From positions 34,347,499 through 34,411,498 of the forward strand of contig OZ038509.1 in the NCBI GenBank assembly GCA_964036315.1: a stretch of DNA of 64,000 nucleotides, read 5' to 3'. Each line of letters starts with the position of its first letter. The first letter of the stretch is position 1. The stretch comes from Acanthosepion esculentum (Eukaryota > Mollusca > Cephalopoda > Sepiida > Sepiidae). The notes beneath the pieces are model-generated. The model did not search any database. It was not told where the DNA came from and saw only the letters and a program-made list of their open reading frames with translations. Of this stretch, positions 57,881-64,000 are shown piece after piece. A program made the translations under genes and the position numbers.

Positions 57881-58377
57881 TTTTATACTATTGTTATTAT
57901 GAACAACAACAGTAAAATCTTCATTTATAAGCGTTTAGATCCCAAGGGGACACGACGTGCTTCACCAGACTCCGACACATCTTCAATTTTCAACGGAATT
58001 TTCTTTGTCTTTTTCTCTCTTATGTTCAATATGAAACTATATTCAAATCGTCCTAATCTTGTTATTACACAAATATATTTTACCCATGAATATTATTACC
58101 ATTTTACCATAAATATTATTATTTATTAATTGTATTTGAAATACAATAAATAAATAATAATATTCAAAGAAATGTTTATTATAAATGTTTGTATTTTGTA
58201 GCTTATAAAATAAATATTGTATATAAATTACTAATAAATAAATAACAAAAGAATATTAAAATTAATCGAGAAGTTACGATTACCACAATCACCACCACCA
58301 TCATCATCACTATTAGCACCACTACCATCACTACTACTACTACTACTGCGTTTCTCTTTGTTTCTTTTTCTTCTTCC

Positions 58378-58402
58378 TATCTATCTATCTATCTATCTAT
58401 CT
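58378..58402. repeat. (TATC)n microsatellite
   Basis: Six units. Confidence 0.9.
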
Positions 58403-58458
58403 AATACTCGACGTCTGTGAATCGTGCATACGTCGGCCGTCGGGCGCATAATGATTTA

Positions 58459-58607
58459 AGTTTCTCTCCATCTCTCTCTTTTCAACTCTCTCTCTTTCCA
58501 CCTCTCTCTCTCTCTTTCCACCTCTCCCTCTCTCTCTTTCTACCTCTCTCTCTCTCTTTCCACCTCTCTCTCTCTTTCCACCTCACTCTCTCTCTTTCCA
58601 TCTCTCT
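58459..58607. repeat. Polypyrimidine minisatellite, ~20 bp unit
   Basis: CTCTCTCTCTTTCCACCT-like units repeat about eight times, leaving nearly pure pyrimidine on the plus strand. Confidence 0.9.
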
Positions 58608-58903
58608 GTGATTGCGTGATTTCAGTTTTCATTCAACAAACAATATTTTAAATATTAAAACAAAAAAAAAATCGCCATATTTAAAAAAAAAACCTTTTCA
58701 AGTGAATATGATTTTAAAATATTTCTTAGCATATTAAAAAAAATACTTTTAACTTAATGTGAGTTAAAAAAAATTCTAAGTGAATAAAATTTAAAAAAAA
58801 TACGAGTTGTTTATTATATATTACGTATTTTTATTTCAACTTCCTTTCTTTCTTTCAGTGTTAAAATCAATTTTATAACCTGAAGCATATTATTAACCTG
58901 AAG

Positions 58904-58904
<1 letters not shown>

Positions 58905-58939
<35 letters not shown>

Positions 58940-59070
58940 GCCTTTATTTATTTTAAGTTTTAATTTCTTTTGTAATAACTATTTTGTGTGGCAATTCATT
59001 ACATCTGGGCCATCTGCTATATCGCCTTTTAATAATATATTCGTTCTTTAACTAAATCCTTTAGTTATTA
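58905..59070 (+). repeat. Dispersed repeat, pair with 57,734-57,880
   Basis: Begins with (ATT)n at 58,905-58,939 and continues with the shared text listed for the partner. Confidence 0.8.
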
Positions 59071-59454
59071 ATGATCCCCTGATTGGCTGCCGCGTCTATT
59101 TAACAGAGCCCATATTTAGAAGCACACGCATGTACATGCATGGCATATACCATTTTCTTGTTTTCTCTCATGTCGTACTAGTCAATTATTAACTTTATAA
59201 ACTTTTTCATTCAAGGCATTCTCAACTTCTAAATCGACCAGTAACAATCTTAGGAATGATGCCTTGTTTTCGTTCGAAATCTCTGCACACAACCGCCATT
59301 ATTTGAAACCCTCTGTTGGACACATTGGATCTCAATTCTTTACTTCATTTCCAACAATATTTTACCCCTGCGAGTCCGAGATTATGATTATTACAATATC
59401 CTGATATTACGCCAAATTATATGGCACCCATCTACGACAAAACAAAAATACATA

Positions 59455-59785
59455 TGTATGGTCTGGAGCCCCTGCTGTTTGACTCAGGGTTCTTGATAAG
59501 ATCCAGAGACGGATATGCAATGTGATTGGCCCTGATCTGTCATCTCGTCTGCAGTCGCCCTCTCACAGACGCGATGTTGCCTCGCTCTGTCTTTTTCACA
59601 AATACTTTTACGGTAATTGCTCCGAGGAGCTGCTTTCGCTTGTCCCTAGGCCTCATGAATTTAAACGTCCTACGAGGCTGGCATCCCGTTCCCACCCCTT
59701 AACCGTTGAAACTGTTAGATGTAGACGTCTCTTCTACTCCAATAGCTTCATGTCTCGCACATCTCCTTCTGTGATAACATAGCAG
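59455..59785 (+). pseudogene. LINE RT C-terminus, copy 5
   Basis: L-D-K-I-Q-R-R-I-C-N-V, then open frame 59,522-59,782: M-I-G-P-D-L-S-S-R-L-Q-S, S-H-R-R-D-V-A-S-L-C-L-F, C-S-E-E-L-L-S-L-V-P-R and RSHPLTVETVRCRRLFYSNS, ending after F-M-S-R-T-S. It is nearly identical to copy 3 (45.7 kb) and appears young, but is truncated before the final L-W-N-S-L-P block. Confidence 0.85.
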
Positions 59786-60237
59786 TAAATGTTGCGTAGA
59801 AGACAAACCTACCAAAGCCTGTCGAAAAGGTTTGAGATGTCTAGAGCCACAGCTTGAGCTTCACGATTATTATCAAGAACTTGACATACATATTAGTGAT
59901 GTCCCTTAACACATCAGCGGTAGACCTGGCGAAACGGAAGCCTTATTATTTGTTCGAGATTGTATTTCTTTCATCTCATATCTTTTTTACACTTAGTAGC
60001 AACCATCATACGATCTGAATTTCTAGGGTGAAACATTGTCAATTATTGTTATTTTTATCTAGTATTTCTTTCTTATTATTTCTTTAACATTTAGACTTAA
60101 TAATAACAGTCTAAATTTGCTTTAATTTCTTAAGCAAAATATTATTAATTATAATTATCATTTGAATATTATTACTTTTTCACCTCATTTCTATAGCTTT
60201 TCACTTAATAGTAAAAGTTGTCTTGATTTCTCAGACG

Positions 60238-60240
<3 letters not shown>
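59786..60240. other. No recognisable feature
   Basis: AT-rich. Confidence 0.5.

Positions 60241-60283
<43 letters not shown>
60241..60283. repeat. (ATT)n microsatellite
   Basis: ATT run. Confidence 0.95.
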
Positions 60284-60286
<3 letters not shown>

Positions 60287-60439
60287 TGTTGACTTGTTTT
60301 TCTGTTATCCCGTACCTCTTGCTTTTAATGAGATTTTCCCTAAAGGAAAATAGGCGCAAATAAACATAAACAAATTGGATTGAAAACTCGGTTTGATTTG
60401 AATCAGATAACAAAACTTGATTTAAAAGTTAGAAATATG

Positions 60440-60769
60440 TGAAGTTTAGCGGAAATTGATATCTGCATGTCACATATATTTCCGTGACCAAAAATAGACA
60501 TTACGTCAGGCTCACCGAGGCAACAATGAGAATCTCTCGTGGATCACCAAAGACCTTTCTCTTTTTCTCCCCAGGCATTTGCCACAAAGATTTGCCTTTT
60601 TATCATCGGTTTACACTCCCCTGTAGAAAGCCATCGTGTTGACGTCTCCCAAAATGCAGCCTTCACAACAGGGCATATTTCAACGCTCTGGAAAAGATTC
60701 GGACAATTGTGCATTTCAGGTACGGATATATTTATACACCGAACGAGCTTGTACATTTCTTTCTCATTA
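60440..60769 (+). repeat. Promoter-like repeat, copy 1, left part
   Basis: Contains GACCAAAAATAGACATTACG, TCAGGCTCACCGAGGCAACA and GAGAATCTCTCGTGG as in the copies at 61.9 and 62.5 kb. The TATA box of those copies is missing. It continues after the pogo insertion at 61,837. Confidence 0.75.
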
Positions 60770-61836
60770 CAGTAGAACCTCGATTATCGGCAACTCCGTT
60801 ATCGTGCGATTCGGTTATCGTTCACTTTTTTCGGCGAAAATATATCTCGGAAATTGTACATCTTTCCCGGTTATCGAACAAGGAATTTCGTCCGATACGG
60901 ATTTGTTTATTCCTGTTGCGTGACTTCCTCCAGGTCAACCTCCCACATAAAGCATCGCGTGTGTACGTGACTCCGCTTGCTTTTGTCTCTCGCTATGTGA
61001 ACATCTCCGCTATCATTCTACAGAAAATTGCCATTTTGAATAGTGTTTGGGGTTTTACTCTTATATAGTTTTACTGTCAAATAAGCTACCATGACTCCAA
61101 AGAAAGTGTCTTTGGGCTTGGATGTGAGTGATCAGGTGTTGGTGGAAGGAAGAGCTGATCGTTGAAGAACTCTGACCTTCAGCTGGAGCAGCGACAAACC
61201 GCAGCAAAGAGGAGGTAGAGCAAAGGGGAGAATGTGCCTTATTCATTGATTAAGGACATTTGCTGAAAATGAAGTGAGGTGCAAAATTTTCTGGAAAAAT
61301 AACACCATAAAAAAGTAGTTGCAAGCCGTTTAATGACAATGCCTTGTCAAATTTCATGCAAATCTTAAAGCTGGGACAAAAAACAAATCTCTCTGGATAG
61401 CTTTTCAGCGAGAGAGGGATCCAGTCAGTCTCAAGTAGATTTTAGTGGTAGACAGAGAAGAGGAATAACCGCATCAAAAGACTTACCTGAAGTCTTTATG
61501 GAGGGGGGGGGGTCACCATCCAAACACCTCTCCCCATCCCCCATCCTCACCGTCTTACATACGCCACCAAGAATCTCTAATAAAGGTAAAGTGAAATTAA
61601 ATGTTAATTTATTCTATTTATTTGTCACTTCTATTTCTTTCTTTTAATGTTTCTGAAGTTTTCTGTGTGTAAATCTATAATTATTCTGCAAGAATGTATT
61701 TTTGTTAATACCTTGTGTGTGGAACGGTTTAATTGGATATATATTACTTACTGAGAATATTACCTCGATTTTAAAGCATTTCTATTTTCGTCCGACATTC
61801 TGGAACGGGTTATGGTCGATAACCGAGGTTCCACTG
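60770..61836 (+). mobile_element. Pogo/Tigger-like element (1067 bp)
   Basis: Between TA dinucleotides. Ends CAGTAGAACCTCGATTATCG and complement CAGTGGAACCTCGGTTATCG, the classic Tigger-type terminal pattern. Inside, a short ATG frame at 61,091 reads M-T-P-K-K-V-S-L-G-L-D and stops, and the right third (61,430-61,600) has fragments such as P-S-P-I-L-T that I cannot assign to a domain. It has no full transposase (usually over 450 residues), so non-autonomous or heavily deleted. The equivalent uninterrupted site is near 62,228. Confidence 0.8.
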
Positions 61837-62300
61837 TATCTGTTTGTTAGAAATTGTTTTCTGCGTGGCTCACAGAAAATTCTTAAGAAAATACACCCAA
61901 GGACGGTTCAAATGTGTTTACCTTGGAAATTCCACTCAAAAACTCTGCAAGTTATGCTTATTTCTGTGGCCAAAAAATTAAGTTAGGCTACCGCGAAACC
62001 AATGAGAATCGCTCGCGGAAGCGTATAAAAAGGAGCATCAAGACCCTTTCATTCTCCTTTTCTCTCTCCGGACATCGTTCAAAGGCTTTATTTTACCTGT
62101 TCATCCCTGTAGATGTCGTGTTAACGTCGCCCAAAATTCAGTATTCACAACCAATTCATCTTGCTAAAACAAACAAACAAAAATCACATACAATTTATAC
62201 ACCAACCACACTAGTGCCTTTTTTTCTTATAATTTGTGAGTTAGAAATTGTTTTCTTTGCAGCTCAAACTAAATGGTTCAGTCTTATTGTACTGGTTGTA
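61837..62300 (+). repeat. Promoter-like repeat, end of copy 1 and copy 2
   Basis: TTAGAAATTGTTTTCTGCGTGGCTC (61,848-61,872; split here as TTAGAAATTG and TTTTCTGCGTGGCTC) closes copy 1. Copy 2 begins near 61,895 and includes TTGGAAATTCCACTCAAAAA, TTAGGCTACCGCGAAACCAA, TATAAAA at 62,024-62,030, CCTTTCATTCTCC and a 3' splice-like TTTTCTTTGCAG near 62,250. It looks like a retroelement LTR or leader with its promoter. Confidence 0.65.
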
Positions 62301-62459
62301 TCAGTTTTCTCATGATTTGATATCCTCTTTTTCTCCAAATCTGCTTTCTACGATTATTATGAGTAATGGGAGTATCAGATAGTAATATCATTTGCACTTT
62401 CAGGCAGCGTGACCATGTGAATGTTGTTTAGGAGTTAGCTTTAAAAGATTTACTTTAAA

Positions 62460-62690
62460 GAAAATGAAAATACCCAAGAACGGTTAAAAGTTTTTTTAGT
62501 TTGGAAATTCCACTCAAAAAACTCTGCAAGTCACGCTTATTTCCATGACAAAAAAAAAATAGACATTACGTTAGGCTACCGCGGAATCAATTAGAATCTC
62601 TCGCGGGGGCATATAAAAAAATGGAGCAGAAAGTCCCTTTCATTCTCTTTTTCTCTCTCTCCGAAGTGTTAGCCCTAAAAGCTTTACCTA
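62460..62690 (+). repeat. Promoter-like repeat, copy 3
   Basis: Shares ACTCAAAAAACTCTGCAAGT, TAGACATTACGTTAGGCTAC, CTCTCGCGGGGGC, TATAAAA (62,612-62,618) and CCCTTTCATTCTC with copy 2; truncated after the presumed start site. Confidence 0.75.
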
Positions 62691-62699
62691 AAAAAGGAT

Positions 62700-63880
62700 A
62701 ATATCTGCAACAAATATAAAACATTTAAAAAAATATTAGTTTATGGCCTCGATAATATTATAAAGTTTTCTAAAGAAAAATCTAACAAAACTTGTGCAGG
62801 TAGCAACACTATAATTAAAACTGACATATAAGTCAAGAATTAATTTTGGCGTACGTAAAAGTTCTTGCTATTTCAAAAGATTTCAAATAAATGATTGGAA
62901 AGGTCGAAGAGTTCAAGTAATGAAGAGACATTTTATGTTTAGTCCAACACCAGTAAGAGAATGGTATGATGAATGGTAAGGTCGATCAAATTGCATTGGA
63001 GAAATTGACCCAAACTCTGAGCAGCAGAATAGCCAAATTTTAGTAAATTGAGAAGAATTTATATAACTTCTATGTTTCTCAGGCTTGGATCTTTTGAGAA
63101 AATTGTATTTCTCTCTTTTTAAAAAATAGAATATAGGTAAGTTAGATTTCAGGAAATGACAAATTCTGTTTCACATCGCATTAAAATCTTACCATTTTTT
63201 TATCACATTCAGTAGATATGTAGCTAAATACTATAGCAGCGTTCTTCTTTCGATTGTGTTTCTTCTTTTGGTAGTCTGTTTCCCTGTCTGGTTTATGACC
63301 GCCTGATTCTCTTTGGTTTATGACTCTCTGCTTCTCGCTGCCCATGTCGGGTTGTTTATTCATGGTTTTCTCGGTTTCTTATCCAAAAGGATCAAGTTGA
63401 CATACAAATTTCCATTTGAAGAATTGTTTTGAGAAAACAAATATCTGGTTGGTTATAAAATATGTTTTGTGCGTTGCATTTTCTTTATACTGTTTCTTTA
63501 TCTTTTAACCTCCTAATTTTTGTAATATCTTATTTTTATAAATTATTCTGAGATTTAGGATGCTTTTTATACTTTTTAGCAAATTTTGTAAATCTTATAT
63601 ACCATGTTTAATTTTATAATAAATTTATAAGTATATACCAATAGTCTTAAGTTGTCTGAATTTCTTATATGAAGTATTGTACATTTTGATTATTTTTAAC
63701 TAGTTTTCCTTAATCATCTTCGTATTTACACCTATCAAGAATAGCCTTAAGTCGTTTGCATTTCTGAGATGGTGCATTATTAATTTTTATTCCTTTTTGA
63801 CTAGTATTTCTTCCAGCTTTTTCTCCTTTGCTTTTGCACCTAATAATCTTAAGCTGCTTGAATTTATTAGATGAAATTGT
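62700..63880. other. No recognisable feature
   Basis: AT-rich. Confidence 0.5.
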
Positions 63881-63881
63881 A

Positions 63882-63942
63882 TTTGATAGCTAATTAAAAT
63901 TAGCTATCAATATATTGATAGCTAATTAAAATTAGCTCTCAA
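63882..63942. repeat. Tandem pair of palindromes
   Basis: TTGATAGCTAATTAAAATTA GCTATCAA occurs twice (the second with one change, GCTCTCAA), so the block is palindromic and directly repeated. Confidence 0.9.
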
Positions 63943-64000
63943 TTTTTGACTTATATTTCTTTTATTTTGACTACAGTTGATTTTTATTGCAACTCTCGGA

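Overview
This window looks like gene-poor, AT-rich animal DNA, most likely from a coleoid cephalopod (octopus-like). That is an inference from content: dense (AT)n, (CA)n, (TATC)n and (ATT)n tracts mixed with decayed Tc1/mariner, pogo-like, RTE-type LINE, Penelope-like (PLE), LTR and SINE fragments, and no intact host gene. I could not support a single host exon. Most long open frames are microsatellite artefacts or broken transposon proteins.

Layout. 1-1.5 kb: the end of a degenerate tandem repeat with a CTATGACCAG minisatellite; an inverted copy lies at 19.3 kb. 2-3 kb and 6.1-6.7 kb: PLE 3' pieces with GIY-YIG domains inside inverted repeats. 3.5-4.9 kb: a mariner whose 3' end has become a 57-58 bp satellite. 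6.8-9.3 kb: a dispersed repeat in two copies, one holding a DD37D mariner. 9.3-10.6 kb: an RTE LINE (minus) split by a solo LTR. 12 kb: two pogo-type MITEs around a hammerhead-like repeat. 13.9-16 kb: a minus-strand PLE split by an 856 bp LTR-like insert. 16.3 and 22.2 kb: more mariner remnants. 17.7-18.5 kb: a composite TATC/CA array. 19.6-21.2 kb: tRNA-derived SINE pieces and LINE 3' ends. 23.2 kb: a long-TIR element. 26.3 and 41.7 kb: SINEs with a 5S rRNA-derived head. 26.7-27.1 kb: two long palindromes. 31.6-31.95 kb: a nested palindrome of PLE terminal sequence. 34.3 kb: second solo LTR. 36 kb: a non-LTR RT. 43.2 kb: a large TATC array. 45.7-46.4 kb: LINE. 46.6-47 kb: a head-to-head pair of 15 bp minisatellites. 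51-52 kb: PLE RT plus GIY-YIG. 53.4-56.6 kb: three LINE fragments and an 80 bp perfect-palindrome mariner MITE. 57-59 kb: AT palindrome and LTR-like unit. 59.5 kb: LINE. 60.4-62.7 kb: three copies of a promoter-like repeat, one holding a pogo-like element.

The elements are nested, and several insertions can be checked against an uninterrupted copy elsewhere in the same window (8.2, 23.2, 34.3, 55.5 and 60.8 kb), so the window carries its own record of target-site duplications and relative ages. Nothing here looks like a cooperating gene system. The most unusual content is structural: the 5S-headed SINE, the TIR-derived satellite, the palindromes built from PLE ends with hammerhead-like cores, and the inverted 15 bp minisatellites.
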